A stretch of DNA of 64,000 nt from Septoria linicola (taxonomy: Eukaryota > Ascomycota > Dothideomycetes > Mycosphaerellales > Mycosphaerellaceae). How positions within the stretch are numbered: position 1 is the first letter of the stretch; every line of letters begins with the position of its first letter. Where the stretch lies: assembly GCA_024114885.1 (NCBI GenBank), contig CP099427.1, positions 1,178,001 through 1,242,000 on the forward strand, written 5' to 3'. Below the pieces are notes generated by a model, which worked only from the letters and a program-made list of their open reading frames with translations, was not told the origin of the DNA and did no database searches. This document shows, piece after piece, positions 12,050 to 22,975 of the stretch. The translations under genes and the position numbers were made by a program.

Positions 12050-14922
12050 AGGGGCTTTTGTTGCATTGATGCGTTTATGATGATACCCGGAGGTCGTTCT
12101 TGACGATTACAGACGCAAGATACCTTGATACATTATGAGATATTGTATAGAAAGCACTTTACCAAGTGATCAATGATCCATTTTAGTCTTCTCCTGTTAT
12201 GTGCGATGACTTCCCGGTTGTGCGATCCTGCCGACGGAGCCTCAGAGCACTCCTTCTCGGTATGTTGCAGAGCACCTGTTCGTCGAGATTGTAACGAGAT
12301 TTGATCTTACAGCGCCGGAGCAGCATCTTCAGATAAAGTGACATCCACACGGCTTGGAACGCGACCTGACGCAACCGTTGCTGGACCTTCAGCTACGGAC
12401 TCGAGGTGAAGTCCAACTTAGCTCATGGCATGGGCACCATAATGGTAAGACTCACAAGACGCAGGTACATGCTTGGTGAACTTGGCATCACCCTGGCCAT
12501 GTGAACGACCAAGACCCCGAGCATGTCTAGGCGCCCAGGAGCTCATCTCTCAAGTGCTCATCGGCGTTCGCAACCACGTGTTCTCACAATAAAGCACCTG
12601 CCTGCCTGTCGCTAGCTGGTCTCCCGCCATATGAGAGGTGTGAACCAGCTGCCTAATACCTCTCGGTTGAGAAGGGCCTCATTGATGCATCTGATTGCGT
12701 GGAAGTGAGGTCTTAGGATATCGACTGTGGCCTTCTGCGCGTATGCGCTTTATAGAGCACGTGGTAGAGGTATCTGCGCGTAGCATCGCGTCCTTGCTGG
12801 CAGTGTTGCCTACACATCTGTTTAGTCATTCTCATGGATGGTTTTTCGTCTTTTTTTTTGATCACGTATCGAGAGAGCCTGGCTCGAGCCTGATGTGACT
12901 TTTGCTCTGGGTCAGCATCTGGTCGAGTGATGGCAAACGTCAGTTCCATGTGAGAGAGTCAAACAAAGCCATGATCTGTAGCTCGCCACGGATTCATAGT
13001 GCTGTATTCTGCTGTCGGAAGCAAGTGCATATCAATCGCACAGAAACTGTGAAGCATGCTCTCAGCAGATCCAAGCGGGTTGAGCTGGGCTAGGCTGTTT
13101 GTCGACTTTCCTATCGCGTCGCTTGACTCTTGCATTGCACATTTCTCCAAACGCCACACCACGTGTGCGTCAGCCGCAGACTTTGTTGACACTCGTGCAA
13201 CGTGGCCCAAGACCAACGAGCCAGTACTGTAGAGGCTGCTGCACGTGGTTAGCCACAGACTCAAGACGAAGAGCGATACCCAGTAGAGTAGCACATTCTG
13301 CAGCCATAATCTACCGCCATGTTCGAAGCATTGGGAGCAACATCCGAGCATCTGACTCGGAGCGACACCAGAGATGTTGGCCTCGCGTAGAGGTGCTCTG
13401 CGATCTACACTCACGACATCGAAATAGGGTGTTGCACGGCGACGCATCGCAGAGGAGACCAGCCACAAATACAAACATGCCCGCAGACCACGCGTTTCGC
13501 AGCTGTCGTGCGCGACTCAACACGTTTGATGCAGTACGCACTTGCATTACCAGCATCATCTGGTAATTCGTGAAGCTGGATGACCACAATGACTCGGGGT
13601 CTTTGAACTCCAGATGCGGCTCACCGATCTTTGAGTTTCACGGCCTCTGCAGACTGCAGAAATGTGTGGTCGACTTGATCCGACTCGCTAGAGCATGTTC
13701 GTGCGTTTGCCTTTCCGAGGGGCTGCCAGGAAGTCCAGATGCTGCGAGACATCTACCGGGGACGAGGTTGTCGGGTCTCTACGTCTGCGCCTGAAGAAAC
13801 AGAAGGATTCTGTTGAACTGTTGCAGATGACTGACTTCTGTCCGCAAAGAGTTGTTCGATGAGTTCTGCTCCAGGGAAATGCTGGCCGCAGCGACACATC
13901 TTCCGCGCGGTATCTGCCATCCAGCACAGCACAGCAGACACGTGCAGCCATGGCTTGCGGTGGCTTGCGCTACATCTTGGCCAGGTCGGATCGGGAAGCT
14001 CCAGACTTGCAGATGCGGCCATCTTGGAAGTGCGCTACAGCATGATCCTCATTTCTCACAGATGAGATCTTGTCCGAATCCGGTCTCACCGCAAGACAGA
14101 AGGCGAGAGACAAGAAAACAACACATGGCGATCAAGAGTAATGACGTTTGCACGACCGGACGCTGAGAGATCCGTGGGCAATATCTACGGGTCGGGTATC
14201 AGCCGTGCTTGGAGAGCCGCATGATGCCTGTTCTGGGGCGTGGTTCGTTCAAGGTCTTTGCTATCTTGACCTCAGAAACTTGCTGAGACACATGTTGTTT
14301 GGCCATGAATGCTTTCCGTTGACGCATCCTGGCCGTGCCTTCAGCTTGCCCGCAGAGGCGAACCACACATGCTGACTGCATCATGCGATAACACAGGATA
14401 GCCTGATGTGTACAGTCCAGCAGCTCCATTGAGAACTGGACCCCTCTGGCCAGCGCCTCGGGCCTTGTTGGCGCATATGGCTGTGATAGGCATCGCCTTA
14501 GAGACAAGCACGGGCATACCGGCGCTTGTACGTTTGCATGATGCATTTCATCAAGGTTTGAATGATCAGCTCCTCTTTTCTAGGCATGCCAGCCGCATAT
14601 CAGTGCGTGTCACTCAACAAGAAACGTTTCTTGCGTGATGTTTTAGCTATCGCAAGAATGTTTGTACACACCTATTGATCCTTGCTCTAGCTCAGCAGCC
14701 ACTACTCCACTACTCCACTACAGCACGAATTGTTGGAAGCTTCCTTGATAACGGCCTGGCATCGGCTTCCGGCCTTGCATGAACGAATCTGTTGTGTTCA
14801 GCATGATTCCGAGGCAAGCTTGATGGACGTATACATGAAGTAACAGTCATATCTGGATACTCCCAAAGCTCTCCGACGACAGGACGGTGATCGCTGGCCG
14901 TTCAGTCCATCGAGATACAACG
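12050..14922. other. Long gene-free spacer with five more CACGTG sites
   Basis: About 2.9 kb with no supported gene. The longest frame is an antisense one of 171 codons at 12959-13474, with no domain and a composition of random translation. CACGTG occurs at 12575-12580, 12758-12763, 13160-13165, 13242-13247 and 13939-13944. A T9 run sits near 12850. The 3' end holds the leader of the DUF8004-like gene. Confidence 0.5.
14699..14721. repeat. Short tandem repeat, CCACTACT unit
   Basis: Just under three direct copies of the 8-bp unit CCACTACT lie in the spacer upstream of the DUF8004-like gene. Confidence 0.6.
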
Positions 14923-17445
14923 ATGCGGCCACAGCGAGCAGAATACACGAGGTCGATCACCTTGGACAGCATACCAACGATAAACTCACGAGGCCAGGCT
15001 CAACATGTCCAACGATTTGATGGCATCAACAAAAGGAACGAGCAATGGGATTACCTCCGTAGGGACAACGAGTTATGGTCTGCGGACGGAAACTGTGTGG
15101 TCCACCTTTGCGCGCCGAAAACCTCTCGTCGAGGACCGAGCTTCAAAATCCCTCTAAAGGTGGTTGAGCAGACCGACAGTCCCTTCTTACTTGAAGAATG
15201 CTTGCACAGGATCGGCTCTGCAAGTCCCACGATCAGCGATGATGACAATTCGGATAGTGGCTACAGCGGCTCCGCGAGTGGTAGTCAACCTGGTTGCTCC
15301 GAGCTCTACATTCCAGCGCCTGCATACGCAACCCGAACAGAAGCTCACTCGTTCCATCTCAACACTCGGAACCTCTTTGCCTACCTACTCGATGTTCCAT
15401 TAGTCGGTCGATCATTGGGGGAGGCATTAGCACAGCTTTGGAACCGCATCAATCAATGGCATCCAGGTGCCAGCGCCGAATCCGATTTCCGAGTATATTG
15501 CAAAGAGCAAGGATATCTGAGTTATGTGGAGAATCCCCAATACTCACTGGCAACATTGTATTTTGTGGAACAGACAAGAACGGCAGATATGTGGACAGAA
15601 GCCTTTGTTCACTGCGTAGGCATGGGTCATGACCGCCTTGAAGACTACGAAGACTACACGAGGCTGAGCGAGAGTACAAGAGAAGTGCTAGCCGAAGGCG
15701 AGGCGAACATGAGATCTCACATCACGCAAGTCACGAAAAGTCTCGGCACATTTTTGGAAGAAGATCTTGGAACAGAGAATCTCGGATTGTCGAAACCATT
15801 GAGGGATCATCTGGACAGATTTCGAAGCATACTGCACTCATTCTACGTGCACGAAATCAATGGATACTTTCCACCAGACGAAAGCGATCCGTGGGGCAAA
15901 CGACTGTGGCACGGTATGTACGGAGATTTTCACAGTCTGTACCTCTACCTGGCGGACACGAAATCCTCGGAGGATCATGCAAGCAACCTCGGCGCGCAAG
16001 GAGGTATTTGTGTGGCTCAAAACCTGCAGGCATTTGATGAGCGCCATGACTTCGCTGCATTACCGTACACGCTTCCTCTAATACCAGACTATCGCCCACG
16101 GCTTCAGGAAAGAGCGCCGGAGCTGAGAAGGAGTCTGGGATCTCTACGCATTGGTAGATCCGGCGGGACTATCACGACAAAGCCCACTTCGGGACAAGCC
16201 TTGTCCAGAGCCACAAATAGCCATGACCAGAGCGTGATCCGGAATCGACTTGTGCAGGAGTACATACGATTCGAAGGCCTCAAGATGGAAGAGAAAGTGA
16301 CCTCGACTGAAGCTCGGAAGGTTCGGTGGCTGCTGGTGTACAGTGCCCTGCAGCTGTTGATAAGCATCACAAAAGCGCCTGCCGAGGTACGCGACACTAG
16401 AACACCATCGTATCCACTTTGTGTTCTTGACACGGCATGTCCTACATGGCCAGAGGACCAGGACACATGGCACTCGTCCGAAGAGCACGCGGCACAGTAT
16501 TTTGCCGCAGTCGAGGCAGTCCGGAAGTCTGCAGATGAAGACAGGATCTCGATCCATCCTGACTGTGAAGCGAGTTGCGCCGCCGACTACTTCTCGATGA
16601 ATGCTGTCTCTAGGCCGGGCACCAGTGCGGGCGCTGAATGTACTACACCAAGTGCTCTCACCCGAAGGCCTTCAACGCTCTCGCGGACTGCCTCGATTAG
16701 GTCAAGTGTCAGCACTCTACACAGGTCTGTAGTTGGCAGTCTCGCTCGCAGGAACAGTCAAAGACGAGGCAGCATGGTTGCGCCTTCTCTCAGATCACCG
16801 ACTGTCGGCACTTTCTGCGAGACATTGCATGAGCTGCAAGGTAGCGAGGTCGAGGAAGTTTCTCCTGTTGATAGTGTCATGGGACTTGATACCCCCTTCG
16901 AGATCATCAAGTCGGACGATACCGATGCGCCTGCTTTGGAGATGCATCAGTTGTCGATTGTTGACACCACAGCTAAGCCTGTGAGAAGACTGCGGCATAC
17001 GTCCGGTTCCATTCGACACAAACGACGCAAGTCCAAGACAGCCTCGGTCGATTGTGGTTTTCCGGCCAGTGAGGCCACACCGATGGATTTGCCCCAGAGA
17101 CTTGCTTCCGAACTAGGCACGCTGGGAGGTTTTGACTTCGGCTTTGACATGCCACAGAGCATTGCTGAGCCTGAACCACAACATGGCACAGCTCAGTCCA
17201 CTGAGCAGCTTCAACCACCACAGCAGAGCAAGTGGGCTGGTATCGCCATCGGCTCTTACGTCCCAGCCGGCACTTTCACCAACAAGTCGCGCGTCCAAAG
17301 CACAACTTCACTAGTTTCAATGGCGTCAAACGCCAGTTCCGTTTATCCTGAGAATAGTACGCAAGCAGATGAGATTGAGGAGGAAGACATCCGAGGGAGA
17401 CGACGTCTCAGAGGCCTCGACAGGCTGCGTAGTTTTGCACTTTGA
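14923..17445 (+). CDS. DUF8004-like conserved fungal protein
   Basis: A single exon of 840 residues from the first ATG (14923). The frame is open further upstream, but only from a GTG. The N-terminal part resembles the entry region of this family, with short motifs such as WSADGNC and RGPSFKIP. A helical core at about residues 200-400 contains the blocks YSLATLYFVEQTR, MWTEAFVHCVGMGH and WGKRLWHGMYGDF, which I associate with the fungal DUF8004 family. A second conserved block (EEKVTSTEARKVRWLLVY) follows near residue 465. The C-terminal 300 residues are Ser/Thr/Arg-rich and probably disordered, with a basic patch RHKRRKSK. It has no membrane segment or signal peptide. The function is unknown in the family. 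The family assignment is from memory of motif order, so moderate. Confidence 0.7.
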   Translation: MRPQRAEYTRSITLDSIPTINSRGQAQHVQRFDGINKRNEQWDYLRRDNELWSADGNCVVHLCAPKTSRRGPSFKIPLKVVEQTDSPFLLEECLHRIGSASPTISDDDNSDSGYSGSASGSQPGCSELYIPAPAYATRTEAHSFHLNTRNLFAYLLDVPLVGRSLGEALAQLWNRINQWHPGASAESDFRVYCKEQGYLSYVENPQYSLATLYFVEQTRTADMWTEAFVHCVGMGHDRLEDYEDYTRLSESTREVLAEGEANMRSHITQVTKSLGTFLEEDLGTENLGLSKPLRDHLDRFRSILHSFYVHEINGYFPPDESDPWGKRLWHGMYGDFHSLYLYLADTKSSEDHASNLGAQGGICVAQNLQAFDERHDFAALPYTLPLIPDYRPRLQERAPELRRSLGSLRIGRSGGTITTKPTSGQALSRATNSHDQSVIRNRLVQEYIRFEGLKMEEKVTSTEARKVRWLLVYSALQLLISITKAPAEVRDTRTPSYPLCVLDTACPTWPEDQDTWHSSEEHAAQYFAAVEAVRKSADEDRISIHPDCEASCAADYFSMNAVSRPGTSAGAECTTPSALTRRPSTLSRTASIRSSVSTLHRSVVGSLARRNSQRRGSMVAPSLRSPTVGTFCETLHELQGSEVEEVSPVDSVMGLDTPFEIIKSDDTDAPALEMHQLSIVDTTAKPVRRLRHTSGSIRHKRRKSKTASVDCGFPASEATPMDLPQRLASELGTLGGFDFGFDMPQSIAEPEPQHGTAQSTEQLQPPQQSKWAGIAIGSYVPAGTFTNKSRVQSTTSLVSMASNASSVYPENSTQADEIEEEDIRGRRRLRGLDRLRSFAL

Positions 17446-17646
17446 TATTGAACGAGATACCCACTCTTGCGATGCATGCTTTTATATAGTACTGAGAAAC
17501 GACAGCCTTTTCATTCTTTCTATGAACCTCAAGAACCGCCTTTCCCATCTTCACTTTCAAACTGTCTCGCAAAATCGTCAGCCGACGGCAGATCTTGGCG
17601 CTGACTAAGTAGCCTGCTTGGAACCTTGAAGCCACCTCAACTTTCA

Positions 17647-18861
17647 ATGTCCACCATCCTCAACTTCTTAAAAAACAAAACAGCTACCTCTTCGCGGGAC
17701 ATGGACAATGCAAGCCCGGCCGAGGGACCAGATACCTTCAGCCGGGTACTTCCTCTCCCTTTCAGGCTCCAATTCGAATTCATCTTGGGTTTCTGGTACT
17801 GGGCACTCAATCTTCACGGGTTTCATCTCCTGAACATCGACATTTACACACTAATACACTACCCCACGAGACCGACACAAGATGAGCCGCCTTTACACAT
17901 CTCGACATACCGCCTTGCGACTGTCTTGAGCGCGCTCTGGGCAGGCGCGATTGTGCTGTTCTGGTTTCTTACGCTGGGAAATGCAGATCTGGTGATTGCG
18001 TACGACTGGATTCCGAATCTGCTTTTCTTCTGCATTCTCGCAGTTCTGTTCGTGCCGCGACTTCCAAAAGCACGCGCGCTGTTTGGCACGAGCAATGCGC
18101 ATGGAACTTGGCGATTGTTCACTGGACTTGTGAGATGTCTACCTGGTGGAATCGCAAAACCTAAAGGAGAGAAGTTTGGAGATGTTCTGCTGGCAGATGC
18201 TCTGACTTCGTACTCGAAACCGATCTCGGAGATCTTTGTGGTGTTGTGCATGTTCTTAAAGGGCTTGGGCACGACGAATAAGCCGGACAGAGCGTGCGGG
18301 CATGAGTTTATTGTGCCGTTGGCTATTGCGTGGCCGTTTGTGATCCGGTTGCGGCAGTGTATCATTGAAGGGCAGAAGGCCAACGCGTTGAAGTATGCGA
18401 CGGCATTTCCGGTGATTATTCTGAGCTCGATGACAGGAAAGGATCCGACTTGGAAGATCTTTTGGTATGTCCATTAACTTTATTTGGGACAGATCGCAGT
18501 ACTGACTTTCTATAGGCGCCTTGCTGCCTTGACGAACTCGCTCTACTCTTTTTGGTGGGACGTCTCTATGGATTGGGATCTGACACTACTATCAAGGCAC
18601 CGCCACAAAACACCTTTTGGTCTCCGCCAACAACGAGTCTTCAGACATCCAGTGCTATACTATATGGTCGTAGGATTCGATCTTGGTCTTCGGTTCGCAT
18701 GGTCTTGGAAGTTGTCTCTTGCATTAGTAAAGCTAGACGGCATAGAAGGCGGCATTTTCCTGCTCGAGATTCTGGAGCTTACTCGACGCTGGGTTTGGGT
18801 ATACTTCCGGGTAGAGACCGAATGGGTGAGAGCGAGTGGACCTGCAAGCATTGCCTTATAA
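17647..18861 (+). CDS. EXS-domain membrane protein, Erd1-like
   Basis: Two exons (17647-18464 and 18516-18861) give 387 residues. The protein is polytopic, with helices from about residue 45 onward, and its C-terminal half carries EXS-domain features: a run of membrane helices, then the diagnostic WWDVSMDWDL at the start of exon 2 and FRHPVLYYMVV further on. The codon for the Trp just before RLAALTNSLYSF is split by the 51-bp intron, and the domain is continuous only after splicing. There is no N-terminal SPX domain, which separates it from Xpr1/Syg1 and points to Erd1. Yeast Erd1 is a Golgi protein needed for retention of luminal ER proteins and recycling of phosphate released by glycosylation. 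The start is the ATG at 17647. Family confident; Erd1 orthology likely. Confidence 0.85.
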
Positions 18862-19473
18862 TCATCGAACAGCAACCGCGCTACAAGATGCGAAAGACAG
18901 CCTATTAGATTTGTGCAAGAGGTTGAGTTGCGGAATTCGAGCCGAAAATGCCAAGAAATATTGGACTCAGCAGCCTCGACGCCTTCATTTTCCACGTGGA
19001 CAGCACAAACCTCGAGTCACGCTCTCAACTGCTTCAAGTCTCGACAATTTACCTAGCTGTTGCCTATAGGGCGATGATGGGCGCGTATTGACTGCCAAGC
19101 TGCAACATTGATACTGCATGGTCATCTCAAACTATAAGTACCACTTTCCCCCACCAATACCATACTTACTTTTGAGGACAACCACGTGCGCAACGAGGCC
19201 GCGGTCGTAGGCAACAAATCCCTCTGCTACGTTTCGGTTCCGTTCTGTCTGCTCAGAACAACCCACATCAAATCGAGTCGGACTTCTGCATACCACGACT
19301 ACATTAGGCGGCATCTCATCCGGCCTTCACAAACACTGCGTCCAAAGCGTCTGCTTCTTTGCCGTATAGGCCAACGATACTCGATATCCAAGCGCGAGTC
19401 TTCTCTTCATTAGACCACTCTTTGTGATCGATAGGCAGCATACCAGCAACAGTCCTCACGCACTGTGTAGAAC
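18862..19473. other. Intergenic spacer
   Basis: About 0.6 kb between the Erd1-like gene and the F-box-like relic. It holds CACGTG at 18993-18998 and 19183-19188. I see no gene. Confidence 0.45.
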
Positions 19474-20341
19474 ATGGCATCAACATCACTCGATAACCTG
19501 CCATCTGAATTGCAGCTCATGGTATCTGGCTTCGCATAAGCCGGTAGCAAGATCGACACCAATCAGCACAAGCGCCATGAGCTAGAAGCTGCCATCGCGG
19601 AAACTTCGCCAAACAGACTGGGAAACACATTGATCTCGAAGTCGACACACACTACTGCCTGGCAGGCTTACCTGAGGTCTGCGACTTGGTCTTTCGCTTC
19701 GGTCGCTACCAGCAACGACTTCTCCAAGTCAGCCACAAGCCTTACTGTGAAACGACATATTAGGCATGTCCGCATCGATTCTCCAACAACAGAGACCGTC
19801 GAGCTATTGGGGTCTTGTTCGCCGAGCTGGATGTGCACCTCGCACTATCGAGCTCACGCACTGCACTGCATACGACTCAGGAGCGCCACAACCTGCACTC
19901 AGTGCATGGAATGAGATGCAGAGGAACGAGACAGAAGTGATACAGCACCTTCTGCGCGGGAGCTGCCATATCACAGATGTGACACAGCTATCGCAAAAGG
20001 ATGTGGCAGAATCCCCTTTTGTTCAGGCATTGATCTGCATCCCTACACTGGAGGACGTGACTATCATCGCCCGGTGTGGATTGTGTACAGATTTTGATAC
20101 CGAGTGTGATTGGACATTACCGGCCAGGATAACAGAAGCATGCGTCTTACGAGCCGTGGCAAGATCTGGTGTTGCTTCGAGAAGGAGACGGAGAAATATT
20201 GCGAGGATTGAGGCCGAGATCCAAACTTTGAAGAACTCATTATTGGCGCGAGACGAACTTGAGTGCATCGATATACACTGTAGACTGGACTACGAGACTG
20301 ATCTGGAGGCTGATGATAAGCTTGAGAAACTAGTAGGGTGA
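19474..20341 (+). pseudogene. F-box-like gene relic with stop and frame change
   Basis: From an ATG at 19474 the frame begins with a short F-box-like start (residues 6-16, LDNLPSELQLM) and hits TAA at 19537-19539 after 21 codons. The same frame is then open to 19914. A different frame is open from about 19766 to the stop at 20341, with a more protein-like composition (for example TEACVLRAVARSG and LECIDIHCRLDYE). The picture fits a short F-box-type gene broken by one nonsense mutation (CAA to TAA would be a RIP-type C-to-T change) and a shift of frame. Alternatives are an unrecognised intron or chance frames. I place little weight on it beyond the F-box-like start. Confidence 0.3.
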
Positions 20342-20610
20342 ACAGTGTAGCAGATAGCAACAGTGAATACCAAGACAGCCGGTCATATGCTAGAAGTAGT
20401 TCTCGCTCTGCACAGACCACTTTTCACGTGCACGCGCTAAACCCCGCGTGACAAAGCGTCACTGCCACAGCACAGCACGTTCTCGAGCCGCAGGCCGCTG
20501 TCCACCTTCTCTAGGATTCCATCAGCAGACTAACTAGTCCTCTCTTCCTCTTACATCCTCGCCATCCGACACCACCCCATCGACTCGACTGTCCTGCACA
20601 CCGCGCCACC

Positions 20611-21561
20611 ATGGCAGCGAACACGAAATACACGCCAGCGCCACAGCGCGACAGCTTCGAGGAGCAACAGGCAGCGCCGCAATACTCCCAGGCGCCACCC
20701 TCATACCAAGCAGAGCCTCTGTTGGGTGAAGCCCGAAGCGAAGACGACAATGTACCTGATGATTTCAAGGTAAGAGCACAACAAACAGATATGTCCAGCA
20801 AGAAAAGGATGAGCTGACGAGGGACAATCTAGTTCGGCGGCTCAGTCGCAGAAGCCACACTGCCCATCCGCATGCAATTCATCCGCAAAGTCTATGCCAT
20901 CCTGACCATACAACTCCTCCTCACCACCGCCCTAAGCGCAGTATCATTTTTCTCCCAGCCATACAAGAACTGGATCCAATCCAACCAATGGGCCATGTGG
21001 GTTTCGCTGTTTGGAGCAATCGGCTTCATGCTTTTGACGTTCTGGAAGCGGAAGAGTTATCCTATGAATCTGGCGTTCTTGGGAGTGTTTACTGCGATGG
21101 AGGTACGTTTGCCACCTGTCATGTCCTATCACCATTACGCTATGTACTGATATATCAATTTCTAGGCTTACAGCATCTCCGTCATCACATCCTTCTACGA
21201 ATCTCGCATCGTCCTACAAGCACTCATCTTCACGCTCGGAATCTTCGTCTTCCTCTCGCTCTTCGCTTGCCAGACGAAATATGACTTCACATCATGGATG
21301 CCATACCTCTTCGGCGCGCTCTGGGTGTTGATCATCTTTGGTTTCATGTCTGCCTTCTTCCCCAAGAGCAGCGGCATCGAGCTCGGATATGGAATTGTCG
21401 CGGCCTTGATCTTCAGCGGGTACATTCTGGTGGACACCCAACTGATCATCAGACACTACCATGTCGAGGAGGAGATTGCTGCTGCCATCAGCTTGTATCT
21501 GGATATCCTCAACTTGTTCTTGGCTATTCTGAGGATTCTGAACAGCCAGAATAACAACTGA
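20611..21561 (+). CDS. Bax inhibitor-1/TMBIM family membrane protein (Bxi1/Ybh3-like)
   Basis: Three exons (20611-20769, 20833-21102, 21166-21561) give 274 residues. A Pro/Gln-rich cytoplasmic head of about 55 residues, typical of fungal members, precedes the signature F-x-x-S-V-A-E-A-T-L-P-I-R-M-x-F-I-R-K-V-Y. Seven hydrophobic helices follow. Late in the protein come the family motifs LIFSGYILVDTQLI and HYHVEEEI, then SLYLDILNLFLAILRIL. In yeast, Bxi1/Ybh3 sits in ER and vacuole or mitochondrial membranes and is linked to the unfolded protein response and cell death. All introns are GT-AG, 63 bp each. CACGTG at 20425-20430 lies about 180 bp upstream of the start. Identity secure; physiological role inferred. 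Confidence 0.92.
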
Positions 21562-21901
21562 GGAGTCTGATAAGCGATGGGTTGAGGGAAATGGGGCAGG
21601 CGTTTTATATAGGTTGGGCTCAGAATGCTAAGATATTATGGTCGGTCGAGATCAGTTCTTCAACGCATCATCACAGTTCCCTCTCACAAGTACGCTCGAA
21701 TGATACTGCGGGACGGTACGAGCTAGCTAATAGCAGATTTTGAATGTAGTCACAGTCCAGTCTGCCTAATGTGGGTCTACGCGACCAAAGTTGTAGTCTG
21801 TCGTGACCGCTGTGGTCTGTCCGCCGAGTGAGCCCAGGCGTACTCCTTCATCAGCCAGCCACTTCTACTGTATCATCAGCAATGTCGCCTATGCGAGATC
21901 A
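21562..21901. other. Convergent 3' intergenic region
   Basis: About 340 bp between the stop codons of the Bax-inhibitor gene (+) and the coiled-coil gene (-). Nothing else is seen. Confidence 0.45.
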
Positions 21902-22975
21902 TCAGGTGACCTCCATCTCGTCGTCGTCGTCTTCGACCTCGAACCCTGCCACGACCTTCTGCTTGCCCTTCCCAGAGCCGACCACATCCTCGTCACCGTT
22001 CCCCTCCTGCCCCTTGAGAACATATCCATCCTCGTCCAAGTCCGGCTCAACATTACTCTCCATCCCCAGAAACTTCCTATACCCCTCCAACCTCCTCGCA
22101 TCCACCTTTCCCTGCCTCATCTTCTCTCCATACTTGACCTCTTCCTCCATCTCCGAAGCCTCCATATCCGCCATAGCCTTCTTCGCCAGTGCTAGCTCTG
22201 CTTCTAGTTCTGGGATCCGCTTTCCTAGGCGAGCCCGCTCGCCGCCGCGGATGTTAGCGCGGGAGACGGAGAAGTCGTGCCAGGAGCGAGAGAGGGTGGT
22301 GCGGTGTTCGAAGAAGGATACGCGGGAGGCGTGGGAGGCGAAGCGTGCGGATCGTGCGTCGTGGAGTTCGGCGCTGTTGGGCCATTGGTTGAGGTAGCGC
22401 ACGTCTGGGTTGGGTTTGGGGCCAGCTCCCGCGCCTTTGCGGTGGGTGGATGCTGGGATGGAGGGCGCTGGGGCGGCTTGGGTGTTGGTGGAAGTCTGGA
22501 GAGGGGCGAAAGCGACCTTTTTACCCTTGTTGTTGCGAGATTCGTGATCGAGGATTGCTTCGCGGAGAGAGGTGAGGTCGCTTGCAAAATCGATCGTGGT
22601 CTCTGTGGTGGCTCTCTGCTCGAGGTTGGCGACCCTGCGCTCGTAGGAGGCGTACTCAAAGGCGGCGATATCTGCTTTCGCAGAGCGACCGCTCTGGCGA
22701 GCACATTTCACCAAGGCACGCCTGATGCTCTCGGTAATGTCTTCTCCTGTGATCGCATCGCTGTCGGTGGCTGCCTGCTGGTGAGAGAGCAGCTCGGTCG
22801 TTGAGAGCCACTCGGAGGCGAGCCAGAGCTGGTTGTCGATGAGTTCTCTGCCTCGAGCAAGCAGCTCTCCGACTTCTTGTTGGTTTGTGATTGGTGGCGG
22901 TGTGGCGATTGGGCGGTATGGATGGGCTGCATCTATGAAGGGAACTGCTGTGGAGGTCTGGTTGAAGTACGACAT
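21902..22975 (-). CDS. Hypothetical coiled-coil protein
   Basis: A single exon of 357 residues with a normal ATG (22975-22973). I do not recognise the family. The N-terminal 55 residues are Pro- and polar-rich; residues about 30-150 look helical (TNQQEVGELLARGRELIDN is a clear amphipathic start). A disordered Ala/Pro/Gly linker spans about 155-190. A second helical stretch at about 205-290 includes an RIPELEAELALAKKAM coiled coil, and the protein ends in an acidic tail with DEDG, EDDDDE and similar runs. It has no signal peptide or membrane helix. It may be a nuclear or cytoplasmic scaffold. Long frame, ATG start and protein-like composition support a real gene. Confidence 0.7.
   Translation of the reverse strand: MSYFNQTSTAVPFIDAAHPYRPIATPPPITNQQEVGELLARGRELIDNQLWLASEWLSTTELLSHQQAATDSDAITGEDITESIRRALVKCARQSGRSAKADIAAFEYASYERRVANLEQRATTETTIDFASDLTSLREAILDHESRNNKGKKVAFAPLQTSTNTQAAPAPSIPASTHRKGAGAGPKPNPDVRYLNQWPNSAELHDARSARFASHASRVSFFEHRTTLSRSWHDFSVSRANIRGGERARLGKRIPELEAELALAKKAMADMEASEMEEEVKYGEKMRQGKVDARRLEGYRKFLGMESNVEPDLDEDGYVLKGQEGNGDEDVVGSGKGKQKVVAGFEVEDDDDEMEVT

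Noticed and set aside
12959..13474. A 171-codon minus frame in the long spacer
   Set aside because: It has no motif, no conserved pattern and no supporting context; treated as chance.
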